A stretch of DNA of 64,000 nucleotides from Geobacillus thermoleovorans (lineage in GTDB: Bacteria; Bacillota; Bacilli; Bacillales; Anoxybacillaceae): contig NZ_CP014335.1 of the NCBI RefSeq assembly GCF_001610955.1, positions 909,001 through 973,000 of the forward strand, written 5' to 3'. The position numbers and the translations under genes were made by a program. Under the pieces are notes generated by a model, which was not told the DNA's origin, made no database searches, and was given only the letters and a program-made list of their open reading frames with translations. This document shows, one piece after another, positions 25,605 through 33,819 of this stretch. The first letter of the stretch is position 1. Each line of letters opens with the position of its first letter.

Positions 25605-26189
25605 TTACTTGGCGAAGACGTGGTTGCCGATGACGACGGTCACTGGACGCGAGCGCAGCCATTTGCTTTTCGCCGTTTTCGGATTATAGAAATAGAGCGA
25701 GCCGTTTCCTAAACCGCGAAAAGCAAGTGCTTCTTCAACGGCGCGGTATGATTCACGGTCGGCCGGTTCGTTGATCGATCCGTTTGCGACCGGCGTGAAT
25801 GCATAATGGCCGCCAGAGCGCTCATAAATGACAGCGCGGATCGTATCCGGAAAATCCGGATGGTCGACGCGGTTGAGCACGACCGTTGCCACGGCCACTT
25901 TCCCGGCGTACGGTTCCCCTTTCGCCTCGGCATGGACGAGGCGAGCGAGCAAATCTTTCTCCGCCGCCGTGATGCCGGCATCAGGGATGACGAGTTTTTC
26001 ACCAGGATATAGCCAATCGCCTTTGCGGTTTGTCTGCTGCAGTTGTTTCAGCGGCACACCGTATTGTTTCGCGATTTTCCAAAGCGTATCGCCGCGCTTG
26101 ACGGTGTGGATCATCGCCGCATCGGCATGGCCGGCAAAGAAAAATATGCCGCACAACATAGCCGTCACCCATGCTTTTGCTTGTTTCAT
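25605..26189 (-). CDS. ykvT: LysM / SleB-type cell wall hydrolase (YkvT-like)
   Basis: 194 aa, exported. Signal peptide ending near 'GHADAA', one LysM domain ('[20 protein letters not shown]', residues ~28-70), then a hydrolase_2 (SleB/CwlJ catalytic) domain with '[20 protein letters not shown]' and its catalytic glutamate. Such enzymes are lytic transglycosylases acting on spore cortex or cell wall. ATG 26189 has aaggagg at 7 nt; ATG 26195 is too close. Neighbour and order (ykvS-ykvT) as in B. subtilis. Confidence 0.88.
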   Translation of the reverse strand: MKQAKAWVTAMLCGIFFFAGHADAAMIHTVKRGDTLWKIAKQYGVPLKQLQQTNRKGDWLYPGEKLVIPDAGITAAEKDLLARLVHAEAKGEPYAGKVAVATVVLNRVDHPDFPDTIRAVIYERSGGHYAFTPVANGSINEPADRESYRAVEEALAFRGLGNGSLYFYNPKTAKSKWLRSRPVTVVIGNHVFAK

Positions 26190-26329
26190 CCACATCCCTC
26201 CTTTTGTCTTGCAAACTCGCTACTAGAGTAACAAGGATCACGCGATGAGTCATTATCGAAATGATGGAAAAAACGCGCGAGGCATTGAAATGACTAGTTT
26301 CATAGAGAGGGATGGAAAATTCTCCGCGA

Positions 26330-26372
26330 GCAAAAACACCCGGCTTCCAGGACGGAAAGCCGGGTGTGAAGC
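26330..26372 (-). terminator. Terminator downstream of the 64-aa protein gene
   Basis: Minus strand: an 11-bp perfect stem (26357-26367 with 26336-26346), 10-nt loop, then TTTTTGC. It supports the small gene at 26390-26584 as a real transcription unit. Confidence 0.85.
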
Positions 26373-26389
26373 CATGGGAACAGGAGCTT

Positions 26390-26584
26390 TTAGCTGCGTG
26401 GAGCATCCATATAGTGGTAAATAACGTGGCCGCCGCGCTGGGCGATGCCGCGAAATCGTTTGAAGTCGGGCTGTTTGACGAGCACGGCACGAAAAACAGG
26501 GAAGTCCTCTTTTTTCACCAACAGTTCGGAGATGATTCCGTTGCGCAATTCATCGATTTGCTTGGCCGCCAGTGCTTCATCCAT
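26390..26584 (-). CDS. Small conserved-looking hypothetical protein, 64 aa
   Basis: I do not recognise this family. The product is soluble and mixed alpha/beta ('[20 protein letters not shown]' then '[11 protein letters not shown]'). ATG 26584 follows a ggggg site at 7 nt, and a strong terminator lies 18 bp beyond the stop, so it is probably expressed as a single gene. Confidence 0.6.
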   Translation of the reverse strand: MDEALAAKQIDELRNGIISELLVKKEDFPVFRAVLVKQPDFKRFRGIAQRGGHVIYHYMDAPRS

Positions 26585-26755
26585 CGCATGTCCCCCCAAG
26601 CGTTGATTCGGCATCGTCACCGTTATTTATCGTATCACAGACGACTGTTGGGTTAAATACCTATATTTTGGCCGGGCAAACACCCTTTGCTTGTTCTGAC
26701 ATACAATATGGGTGGGTACGCGCCCCGAGAATATAAGCAAGAAAGGGAGAGAACA

Positions 26756-27430
26756 ATGAATCATTGGGATCCGTATATGAATGGTCCGTTTTCAACCTCT
26801 TCCGGCCATGACAATGAAGCCGGATGGATGGAGAATAACGTGCCGCCGATGGCTCCGCTATCGGCAACGACACCAAATGAAGCGACGCCGACTCAAGTGA
26901 TGCCGATGGCGTATTATCCGCCGGCAGCGCCTTATGGCTATTGGTGTCCACCGGTTGCGCCGCCAGCGCCGCTTGTCAGTCCGGTCCATCTTGACAGTCC
27001 AGACAGTCCGGACAGCTCCGATATGATGCTGCCGGCGCCGCCGCTCGGTTTAGGAGCCGGGCCGAATATGGCCCATGCTTCCGTTTGGCCGATGGGTGGG
27101 AAAGAAAACACGCCGCCGATGACGCCTGATGACGCCGCTATTCCGTATGGCATGACGGCCCCGTATGCAGAAAACGTTCCCCCGGCTGGCAGCACGGCTC
27201 CCGTGGCCGTTCCTGGCACGCTGTCTGGAATGGCTGCTGGTGCAACACCAGGTTTCGTTCCTGGCGCACATCCGTATGCGCCGCTGTACTATCCACCGAT
27301 GGCGCCGCAGCCGTATGCCCCGGTGATGCCGTATGGCTATGGCTATCCCGCTGCGCCGCTGCCTCCATATTATGGCGGAGGAACCCCGTATGCGCCTGGC
27401 TTTCCAATCTCGTATGGCCCCTATCGGTAA
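26756..27430 (+). CDS. Pro/Tyr/Met/Ala-rich low-complexity protein
   Basis: 224 aa with almost no predicted globular core. Residues 80-224 are rich in P, Y, A, M and G with irregular 'YAPxxYPP' and 'PYGYGYP' repeats, and a short acidic 'DSPDSPDSSD' lies near residue 85. No signal peptide or membrane span. The composition resembles spore coat and crust proteins of Bacillus, but I can assign no family. Start supported by aaagggag; ended by a strong terminator. Confidence 0.65.
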   Translation: MNHWDPYMNGPFSTSSGHDNEAGWMENNVPPMAPLSATTPNEATPTQVMPMAYYPPAAPYGYWCPPVAPPAPLVSPVHLDSPDSPDSSDMMLPAPPLGLGAGPNMAHASVWPMGGKENTPPMTPDDAAIPYGMTAPYAENVPPAGSTAPVAVPGTLSGMAAGATPGFVPGAHPYAPLYYPPMAPQPYAPVMPYGYGYPAAPLPPYYGGGTPYAPGFPISYGPYR

Positions 27431-27436
27431 GATGCC

Positions 27437-27467
27437 AAAAAAGACCGCCGAATGGCGGTCTTTTTTA
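27437..27467. terminator. Terminator of the Pro-rich gene
   Basis: Stem gaccgcc/ggcggtc (27443-27449 with 27454-27460) flanked by A6 and T6. IS remnant B starts at the end of its T-tract. Confidence 0.9.
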
Positions 27468-27680
27468 CATCTGGAGCCGAGAAAATCCTCACTTCCATGC
27501 GTGAGCGCAAGTGGGGGATGAATCGGTATCTTTCCTCATCCACCTTTCTCTTGCATCAAGAGAACGAAAGGTATAAAATGGTCATGAATAGAACAAACGT
27601 TCCTTATCGTAGGAGGGAAGGCCATGCATAAAGCCTACCTCTTTCGGTTGGATCCCATCCGAAAGCAAACGGAGCAAAGG
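27468..27680 (+). mobile_element. IS200/IS605-family remnant B (left end plus tnpB start)
   Basis: Starts CATCTGGAGCCGAGAAAATCC after TTTTTA, matching the left ends of remnants A and C, with an inverted repeat at about 27490-27517. About 100 bp of leader follow, then aggaggg and the first codons of a tnpB gene. The element is cut off there; no right end is found. Its truncated end supplies the region directly upstream of the SDR at 27694. Confidence 0.7.
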
Positions 27681-27767
27681 AAGGGAGAAGAGATTGCACA
27701 TGAGCATGGAACAGAAAACAGCCATTGTCACCGGTGGAGCGAATGGGATCGGCAAGGCGATCGCTAG
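27624..27767 (+). pseudogene. Truncated tnpB (OrfB) N-terminus
   Basis: ATG 27624, with aggaggg upstream, encodes MHKAYLFRLDPIRKQTEQ, close to the usual TnpB start (M-x-KAYKFR-Y-P-x-KEQ). Homology stops after about 18 codons. The frame then runs into the SDR gene in another frame and ends at TAG 27765. No RuvC residues remain, so it cannot encode a nuclease. Confidence 0.65.
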
Positions 27768-28449
27768 AGCATTCGCAAAACAGGGAGCGAACGTCGTGAT
27801 CATCGACCGCGATATTCAAAACGGTGAAGCGTTCGCCGCGCAATTGCAATCGGACGGGTTCGAGGCGATCTTTGTGGCGGCGGATGTGCGGAAGGTGGAC
27901 GATATTGAACGGTTTGTACAAGAAGCTGCCGGCCGCTTCGGCCGCATTGACTATTTGATCAACAATGCTGGCGTCTCACGCTGGAAGTCGCCGTATGAGC
28001 TGACGGTTGAGGAGTGGGATGACGTGCTGTCAACGAATTTGCGCAGCGCTTTTTTTGCTTCTCGAGAAGCAGCTAAATATATGCGCCGCAATGCAAAAGG
28101 CGGAGCAATCGTCAACATTGCCTCGACAAGGGCGCTCATGTCCGAGCCGAATTCCGAGGCGTACGCTGCATCGAAAGGCGGCCTTGTCGCTTTGACCCAT
28201 GCGCTGGCGGTGTCGTTTGCGGATGATCGCATTCGCGTCAATTGCATCAGCCCCGGTTGGATTGAAACGGGCGATTATGGGCAACTGCGAGACATTGACC
28301 ACCGGCAGCACCCGGCCGGCCGCGTCGGCAAACCGGATGATATCGCCCGCGCTTGTCTGTATTTATGCGATGAGGAAAACGATTTTATCACTGGGGTAAA
28401 TTTGGTGATCGACGGGGGAATGACCAGGAAAATGATTTATATTGAGTAG
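27694..28449 (+). CDS. SDR family oxidoreductase
   Basis: 251 aa classical SDR. Cofactor loop 'TGGANGIGKAIA' (TGxxxGIG), 'NNAG' in 'LINNAGVSRW', catalytic Ser in 'NIASTRA' and YxxxK as 'YAASKGG'. An Asp after beta 2 ('VIIDRD') favours NAD(H). Substrate unknown. Start options are TTG 27694 (6 nt from ggag), ATG 27700 and ATG 27706; spacing favours the TTG, which is unusual. The upstream region derives from a tnpB remnant. Confidence 0.88.
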   Translation: MHMSMEQKTAIVTGGANGIGKAIARAFAKQGANVVIIDRDIQNGEAFAAQLQSDGFEAIFVAADVRKVDDIERFVQEAAGRFGRIDYLINNAGVSRWKSPYELTVEEWDDVLSTNLRSAFFASREAAKYMRRNAKGGAIVNIASTRALMSEPNSEAYAASKGGLVALTHALAVSFADDRIRVNCISPGWIETGDYGQLRDIDHRQHPAGRVGKPDDIARACLYLCDEENDFITGVNLVIDGGMTRKMIYIE

Positions 28450-28514
28450 GGAGCGGGCGTTTGTTAAAATAAACAAAATGGAGACGGTTTCAAAGGAAAA
28501 GGTGGGACGGAAAA

Positions 28515-28760
28515 ATGAAAATCCGCAAAACGCCGGTGATGGACGGACAAGCTCCGGCTAATGTCTACATTTACGAAAATCGAAAAGAAGAATATATCGT
28601 GATTGCCATTCCGGCGCTTGAGTGGTCATTTTCGTTCGCCTATGAGGAAGAGGCGGAGGCGGTGGCCGAGCGGCTTGAGGCATCGCTAAAAAAGCGGCTT
28701 GACCATGAGCGCGCCGCCCTCTTGGCCGTGCGGTTGCTCGGCTGGGCGCGGGAAATGTAG
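28515..28760 (+). CDS. Hypothetical protein, 81 aa
   Basis: Not recognised. A beta-rich N-terminal half ('NVYIYENRKEEYIVIAIPAL') is followed by an amphipathic helix ('EEEAEAVAERLEASLKKRL'). Start supported by aaaggaaaaggtggg. It lies between the SDR and the histidine kinase on the same strand with no terminator before or after, so it may be co-transcribed with either. Confidence 0.6.
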   Translation: MKIRKTPVMDGQAPANVYIYENRKEEYIVIAIPALEWSFSFAYEEEAEAVAERLEASLKKRLDHERAALLAVRLLGWAREM

Positions 28761-28815
28761 CCTAGAGGGCGACCGTGGCTGCCGCGACTTTGCATGTTAG
28801 GGGTTCGATGACAAC

Positions 28816-30108
28816 GTGGTCAACAAAACAAAAGTAATCGCAGTATATATCATAGGCAGCATTTTATGGATTGTCGCCACCGACACCCTGCTCAATATGC
28901 TGTCGATCAGCCGCGATGTATATATGGCGCTTGGCGCCGCCAAAGGGGCCGTGTTTATTTTGCTCTCGGCCATTTTTTTGTACCAGCTGTTAAAAAAGCG
29001 CGAGCAGCTGGAAAAGACCGAGGAAAATGAACAGCAGCTGCTTACGCTCATCAATTCGATGCCAGATTTCGTTTGCTTTAAAGACAGCGAGGGGCGATGG
29101 CTGCGCGTCAACGATTTTGGCCGGCGGCTGTACCGCCTCGAACAGATCGATTATATCGGGAAGACGGACCGCGAGCTTGGCGAGCTTGTGCCGTTTTTTA
29201 AAGAAGCGTTTGCGCAGTGCATTGCATCAGACCGCGAGGCGTGGGAGAGCGGAAAGGTGACGCGCCGCGAGGAGTCGTTTGCGACGCCGGATGGGGAAGT
29301 GAAGACGTTTGACGTCATTAAAGTGCCGCTCTTTGACGAAAACGGAGCGCGCAAAGGGTTGTTGACGATCGGCCGCGACATTACCCAGCAAAAGCTTGCC
29401 GAGGAGCTGCTCTTGAAAAAAGAAAAGCTGTCCGTCCTTGGCGAGCTGGCCGCCGGCATTGCCCATGAAATCCGCAATCCGCTCACCTCCATGAAAGGAT
29501 TTATTCAGATGATGCAAGAAACGCGCGAAGTGAATGATCATTATATGCGCATTATGTTAAGTGAACTCGGCCGCATCAACCAAATTGTCAGCGAGCTGCT
29601 GGTGCTCGCCAAGCCGCAAAGCCACGATTATCGGCCGTTTTTGCTAGACGAGGCCATTTCGTATGTCATCAGCTTGATTGGCCATGAGGCGACGTTGAAC
29701 AACGTTTCCATTTCCGTCCATAACACCGCTCCGAAAGCTTGTGTGTACGGCGATCAAAACCAAATTGTTCAAGTGTTGTTGAACGTTATGAAAAATGCCG
29801 TCGAAGCGATGCCTGATGGAGGAATTTTATACGTCCACGTTGCGGAAGGGGACGGGAAGATCTATGTCGATGTTGCCGACACCGGCGTCGGCATTTCGAA
29901 AGAGCGGCTGCAGAAAATCGGTGAACCGTTTTTCACTTTGAAAGAAAAAGGAATGGGGCTCGGGCTGACGACAAGCATGAAAATCGTTCAAGAACATAAA
30001 GGAACGATGCGGATCGAAAGCGAGGTTGGGAAGGGAACGACTGTTCATTTGACGTTTCCGTCCGGCGGCGTCAAAGCCGCAAACGGCCGGCAAAATGCGC
30101 TGTCATAA
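28816..30108 (+). CDS. PAS-domain sensor histidine kinase (sporulation kinase type)
   Basis: 430 aa. Two N-terminal membrane spans (about residues 7-27 and 37-57) with almost no external loop, a PAS domain (~75-195), HisKA with the phosphorylated His in 'AAGIAHEIRNPLTSMKGFIQ', and an HATPase domain ('NQIVQVLLNVMKNAVEAMP', G1 'DTGVGISKE', G2 'GMGLGLTTS'). Size and layout match the KinC/KinE group that feeds phosphate into the Spo0F/Spo0A relay. No response regulator is adjacent, as expected for orphan sporulation kinases. GTG 28816 is the only start downstream of an in-frame stop. Confidence 0.88.
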   Translation: MVNKTKVIAVYIIGSILWIVATDTLLNMLSISRDVYMALGAAKGAVFILLSAIFLYQLLKKREQLEKTEENEQQLLTLINSMPDFVCFKDSEGRWLRVNDFGRRLYRLEQIDYIGKTDRELGELVPFFKEAFAQCIASDREAWESGKVTRREESFATPDGEVKTFDVIKVPLFDENGARKGLLTIGRDITQQKLAEELLLKKEKLSVLGELAAGIAHEIRNPLTSMKGFIQMMQETREVNDHYMRIMLSELGRINQIVSELLVLAKPQSHDYRPFLLDEAISYVISLIGHEATLNNVSISVHNTAPKACVYGDQNQIVQVLLNVMKNAVEAMPDGGILYVHVAEGDGKIYVDVADTGVGISKERLQKIGEPFFTLKEKGMGLGLTTSMKIVQEHKGTMRIESEVGKGTTVHLTFPSGGVKAANGRQNALS

Positions 30109-30111
30109 CAA

Positions 30112-30150
30112 CAGGCGTCCACGCAGAGCGAGGATGTCTGTTTTTTTTTT
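30112..30150 (+). terminator. Terminator of the histidine kinase gene
   Basis: 10-bp stem with two G-U pairs (acaggcgtcc with ggatgtctgt), followed by at least eight Ts. Confidence 0.8.
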
Positions 30151-30428
30151 GGCTAACGTCTCAATCGATGGCTGATAGACAGTCGAGTTGCACGGCGGGC
30201 AGAGGCCGATGCTTTGCCGATCACCATAGGCAATGTCGGCACATAGCGGTTTGGAACATGAAACGCTTCTTTGTTTGCCGGCTTGGCCCGGCGCGGCGTC
30301 GATAGCGGTAAGACAACTAAGGGAGATGTTTCGTTTTGGCCTGAATTCGGGAAATGATAAAAGTGAAACCTTCCACGCATGATAAACGTAATTCGAAAAA
30401 GAGACTTAAAGCGAAGGAGTGTGAAGGG
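30151..30428. other. 278-bp intergenic region upstream of the antiporter
   Basis: No convincing gene on either strand. A 96-codon minus-strand frame here lacks a ribosome binding site and recognisable motifs. The promoter of the antiporter must lie here, but no clear -35/-10 pair was found. Confidence 0.4.
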
Positions 30429-31577
30429 ATGTTGATTGCCCAACTGGCGGTCATTTTGTTCGCCGCCAAACTTGCCGGTGATGCGGCCGTGCGCCTTGGC
30501 CAGCCCGCCGTGCTCGGCAAGCTGCTCATCGGCATTGTGCTTGGCCCGAGCGTGTTCGGTGTGATCGAGGATACGGATCTTTTGCAGGAGTTAAGTCAAA
30601 TCGGCGTCATTTTGCTTATGTTTATCGCCGGCCTTGAGACGGATATGGACCAGTTTCGGCGCACTGGAAAAGCTGCTGTGGCGGTCGGAGTGCTTGGCAT
30701 TCTCGTTCCGCTGCTCGCCGGGTATGCGGCCGGCGCAGCGTTCGGCATGGAAACCGGCACGGCTCTTTTCCTCGGACTTTTGCTGTCCGCAACGAGCGTC
30801 AGCATTTCCGTGCAGGCGCTCAAAGAGATGGGACAGCTGCAATCGAAGGAAGGATCAGCGATTCTTGGCGCGGCGGTCATCGACGACGTGCTGGTCGTCA
30901 TTGCCTTGGCGTTTTTATTAAGCCTAACTGGCGGCGACGTCGAGCTTGGTGCGGTCGTGCTGAAAAAAGCTGTTTTTTTTGCCGTCGCCATTTTGCTCGC
31001 TTGGAAAGCCATCCCGCTCGTATTAAAGTGGTTTGCCCCGTTGCGTGTGACAGAGGCGGTTGTCTCGGCCGGGCTGGTCATCTGTTTTGCATTTGCCTAT
31101 TTTGCTGAGGCGATGGGGGTGGCGGCGATCATCGGCGCCTATATGGCCGGGCTTGGCGCGAGTTTTACGGACTATCGGGAAGAAGTATTTGAGAAAGTGG
31201 AAACGATCGCCTATTCTTTGTTTGTCCCTGTCTTTTTTACCTCCATCGGGGTTGCGGCCGACTTTTCCGGCATCGTCGAGCATTGGCCGCTGATTGTCGG
31301 TTGGAGTGCGCTCGCGATTTTGACAAAGCTTGTCGGCGCCGCGCTGGGGGCAAAATGGGCCGGATTTTCGTGGGGAAGCTCGCTGGCGGTCGGCGCTGGC
31401 ATGGTGTCGCGCGGTGAGGTGGCGCTCATCATCGCCGGCATCGGCTTGGAAGCCGGCCTGCTTGATGGGAACATGTTTGCGGTCATGATCATCGTCGTAT
31501 TGGTAACGACTGTTGTGACGCCGCCGTTATTGAAGATGATTTTCAGCCGTCTTCATCCGGTGCGCCGGACGGCCTAG
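30429..31577 (+). CDS. Cation/proton antiporter, CPA2 family
   Basis: 382 aa with about 12-13 membrane spans and no C-terminal TrkA domain. Typical CPA2 features are 'AVLGKLLIGIVLGPSVFG' at the N-terminus, 'LLLSATSVSISVQALKEMG', and 'GAAVIDDVLVVIALAFLLS' with the paired acidic residues (DD) of the ion site. It probably exchanges Na+ or K+ for H+. ATG 30429 follows aaggag. Monocistronic as far as seen. Confidence 0.9.
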   Translation: MLIAQLAVILFAAKLAGDAAVRLGQPAVLGKLLIGIVLGPSVFGVIEDTDLLQELSQIGVILLMFIAGLETDMDQFRRTGKAAVAVGVLGILVPLLAGYAAGAAFGMETGTALFLGLLLSATSVSISVQALKEMGQLQSKEGSAILGAAVIDDVLVVIALAFLLSLTGGDVELGAVVLKKAVFFAVAILLAWKAIPLVLKWFAPLRVTEAVVSAGLVICFAFAYFAEAMGVAAIIGAYMAGLGASFTDYREEVFEKVETIAYSLFVPVFFTSIGVAADFSGIVEHWPLIVGWSALAILTKLVGAALGAKWAGFSWGSSLAVGAGMVSRGEVALIIAGIGLEAGLLDGNMFAVMIIVVLVTTVVTPPLLKMIFSRLHPVRRTA

Positions 31578-31626
31578 TCGCCGTCGAAGTGGGCAGCCGG
31601 GCCGATGGCCGGCGCTATAGCGGCAA

Positions 31627-31666
31627 AACAGCGGGGCTGTCCCCAAAAAAGGGCAGCCTCGCTGTC
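31627..31666 (-). terminator. Possible terminator after the 42-aa gene
   Basis: Minus strand hairpin, GGCTG-CCC with GGG-GA-CAGCC, followed at a distance by TGTTTTGCC. Moderate, since the T-run is short. Confidence 0.45.
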
Positions 31667-31667
31667 G

Positions 31668-31796
31668 CTACGAGCGGTTCTTTTTCGCTTGCTTGGCCGT
31701 ATCCACGCTGTCTTTGGCCATTTCTGCCTCCGCCTTGGAGACGGTCGGGTTGGCTACTTCTTGGCTCACCTTGTTTTGTCTTCCTTTGTTCGACAT
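31668..31796 (-). CDS. Small basic protein, 42 aa
   Basis: A short frame on the minus strand: MSNKGRQNKVSQEVANPTVS, then an Ala/Lys-rich amphipathic helix ending in KKNRS. ATG 31796 is 6-7 nt after a ggagggg site that lies inside the 3' end of the upstream hydrolase gene (31-bp overlap), which suggests translational coupling. Highly charged small proteins of this size in Bacillaceae are often spore-associated; that is only a guess. Confidence 0.55.
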   Translation of the reverse strand: MSNKGRQNKVSQEVANPTVSKAEAEMAKDSVDTAKQAKKNRS

Positions 31797-32587
31797 GCGA
31801 TCCCCTCCTTTCGGCCAGTTTCGCTCCGCTTGCCGTATGCCCGCAAAATGCTGTTTAGTTCGCTGCTATGTTTCGTCGGAATTTGATGGCGGGCCTGGTC
31901 AATAAACACAATATCTGCATGCGGCACATAACGTTGGAACATAGCGATATACGGATGGATGTAACGATCGCGTGCTCCATAAATAAGGAGCACGGGCAAG
32001 CGGAGGGAAGACAGTTGTTTTGTGCATCCATAAACAAGCCCAGCCTGGTACATGGCGTTTAAATCCCGTTTATGGGTCAGCCGGGCGTACCGCCGCAACA
32101 GCTGCCATTCGCGCCAGTTCGTTTTGTGCCCCCAAGCAAGAGCCGCCGCAAGCAGCGGGATGGCCCCAAGTTTTGCGGCGGAGATGCCGAGCAAAAACTC
32201 GCTGAACAAAAGCGGGGTGCACACTTCCGGAAACCCGCCGATCAAAACGAGCTGTTCGACATGCTCGGGATAGCGGAGCGCGAAATCAAGCGCAATGGAT
32301 CCGCCGTTTGAGTAGCCGCAAATGATGGCGCGCCGAACGCCGAGGGCGCGGAGCAATACGGAAATGTCGTCGGCAAGCAGCGGTACGGTGATCGGTGCAT
32401 CTGACGAACTGCTTCGCCCGTTTCCACGCATATCATACAAAATAAGGCGAAAATGGCGGGCGAGCGGTTCTTGGCGGCAAAAAACGGCATGCCCCATTCC
32501 TGGGGGATGGATGAACAAAAGCGGTGTTCCTTCTCCTTTTTCCTCATAGTAAAGGCGGACTCGTTGGTTGATCGATACGTATGGCAT
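31766..32587 (-). CDS. Alpha/beta hydrolase
   Basis: 273 aa. Oxyanion motif 'IHPPGMGHA', nucleophile elbow 'CGYSNGGSIAL' (Ser near residue 93), acid in 'LIYGARDRYIHP', and His in 'IDQARHQIPTK'. A cap region of ~50 residues lies between about 125 and 180. Family members include esterases and C-C hydrolases; the substrate is not inferable. Start supported by ggagg. It probably shares a transcript with the overlapping 42-aa gene. Confidence 0.9.
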   Translation of the reverse strand: MPYVSINQRVRLYYEEKGEGTPLLFIHPPGMGHAVFCRQEPLARHFRLILYDMRGNGRSSSSDAPITVPLLADDISVLLRALGVRRAIICGYSNGGSIALDFALRYPEHVEQLVLIGGFPEVCTPLLFSEFLLGISAAKLGAIPLLAAALAWGHKTNWREWQLLRRYARLTHKRDLNAMYQAGLVYGCTKQLSSLRLPVLLIYGARDRYIHPYIAMFQRYVPHADIVFIDQARHQIPTKHSSELNSILRAYGKRSETGRKEGIACRTKEDKTR

Positions 32588-32647
32588 ATTCTTTCCTCCC
32601 TCCCATTAGTATGTCGAGAAGAGCGGCGTCCCATCCAAAAAACGTCA

Positions 32648-32677
32648 TTGAGAGCGATGGCCCATCCGGTTTATAAT
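32648..32677 (+). promoter_or_regulatory. glcT promoter
   Basis: TTGAGA (32648-32653), 18-nt spacer, TATAAT (32672-32677), about 50 nt upstream of the glcT start. Confidence 0.65.
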
Positions 32678-32729
32678 GTAGTCTGCATAGACTAGCGGCA
32701 GACGATGGGTGCGGAAAGGAGGGAGGCTG

Positions 32730-33587
32730 ATGGAACAGCCGTTTCGCGTCGAAAAAACGCTCAACAACAACGTGTTAATCGCTTCCCATCCGGCATATGG
32801 CGAAGTCGTTTTGCTCGGCAAAGGAATCGGCTTCGGCAAAAAACGGGGGGACGAGATTGCCAAGAGCGCTGTGGAAAAATGTTTCGTTCTGAAAAACGAA
32901 CGCGAACAAGAGCAATACAAAAAGCTGCTTCCGGAATTGAGCGAAGAATTCATCGCCCTCATGAGCGAGGTGGTTCAACATATTCAGCAACGCGTGGGCG
33001 CGCCGCTCGACGAGCACATCCATGTGGCGCTGACGGACCATATCGCTTTTACATTAAAGCGGCTTGAACAAGGATTGGATGTCAAAAACCCGTTTTTGGC
33101 TGAGACGAAAAGCTTGTATCCGTTGGAATATGAAATTGCCAATGAAGTGGCCCGCATGATTGAACAAAAGCTCGGGATTGTGCTGCCTGAAGGAGAGGCA
33201 GGCTTTATTGCCCTTCATATTCATAGCGCGATTTCCAAGCAAAGCGTGTCGGAAGCGAATCGATATTCCCAGCTCATTGCTGATCTTGTCAAGATCGTCG
33301 AGCAACAGCTTGGCGTTGACATCGACCGCGAGAGCGTTCATTATTTGCGGTTTGTCCGTCACTTGCGCTATGCGATTGAGCGGATGAAAAAAGGCGAAAA
33401 AGTCGAAGAACCAAAAAATTTGTCGAAAATCTTGAAGGAAGCGTATCCATTATGCTATAATCTAGCATGGAAGTTGGTCAAAGTCATGCAGCAAACGCTT
33501 CATCTGCCGGCGGACGATGCCGAGGCGGTCTATTTGACGTTGCATTTGCAACGGCTGGCGGAGAAAAAGAACAATACAACTGCATAG
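32730..33587 (+). CDS. glcT: Transcription antiterminator GlcT (BglG/SacY family)
   Basis: 285 aa, the same length I recall for B. subtilis GlcT. N-terminal RNA-binding CAT domain (residues 1-58, 'NNNVLIASHPAYGEVVLLGK'), PRD1 (~65-170, His in 'DHIAFTLKRLEQG') and PRD2 (~175-285, 'GFIALHIHSA'). When glucose is present, unphosphorylated GlcT binds the RAT element in the ptsG leader and prevents termination; PtsG-mediated phosphorylation of a PRD inactivates it. Start ATG 32730 has aaaggaggg upstream. The target leader lies immediately downstream. Confidence 0.95.
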   Translation: MEQPFRVEKTLNNNVLIASHPAYGEVVLLGKGIGFGKKRGDEIAKSAVEKCFVLKNEREQEQYKKLLPELSEEFIALMSEVVQHIQQRVGAPLDEHIHVALTDHIAFTLKRLEQGLDVKNPFLAETKSLYPLEYEIANEVARMIEQKLGIVLPEGEAGFIALHIHSAISKQSVSEANRYSQLIADLVKIVEQQLGVDIDRESVHYLRFVRHLRYAIERMKKGEKVEEPKNLSKILKEAYPLCYNLAWKLVKVMQQTLHLPADDAEAVYLTLHLQRLAEKKNNTTA

Positions 33588-33592
33588 GTTGT

Positions 33593-33720
33593 CTCGCTTT
33601 ACGTGTTACTGACTCGATCAGGCATGAGTAAAGAGGGCAAATAAGGCGGCAACAGCTGCGAATTCATCTTTGCGCTGTTGTAAGCGTTCTTTTTGTCTCT
33701 CTTTAGTCATGCCTTTTTTA
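33593..33720 (+). promoter_or_regulatory. GlcT RAT element overlapping the ptsG leader terminator
   Basis: The terminator has a 16-bp stem with one mismatch (33620-33635 with 33699-33714) followed by six Ts; its long loop holds a second hairpin (caacag...ctgttg). The 5' arm is embedded in TTACGTGTTACTGACTCGAT...GGCATGAG, which resembles the RAT element of B. subtilis ptsG. GlcT binding to the RAT must exclude the terminator. Confidence 0.85.
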
Positions 33721-33819
33721 TTGCGCCGGCTCCCTCGGAAACGCCCGCTTCATTTTCGGTACATGAATCGGTCGTTTGCTGTAAAACTTAAGAAAAGGAA
33801 ACTAAAGGAGGTTATGAAG

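Noticed and set aside
30153..30443. 96-codon minus-strand frame in the gap before the antiporter
   Set aside because: No ribosome binding site, no recognisable motif, and it overlaps the start of the antiporter gene.
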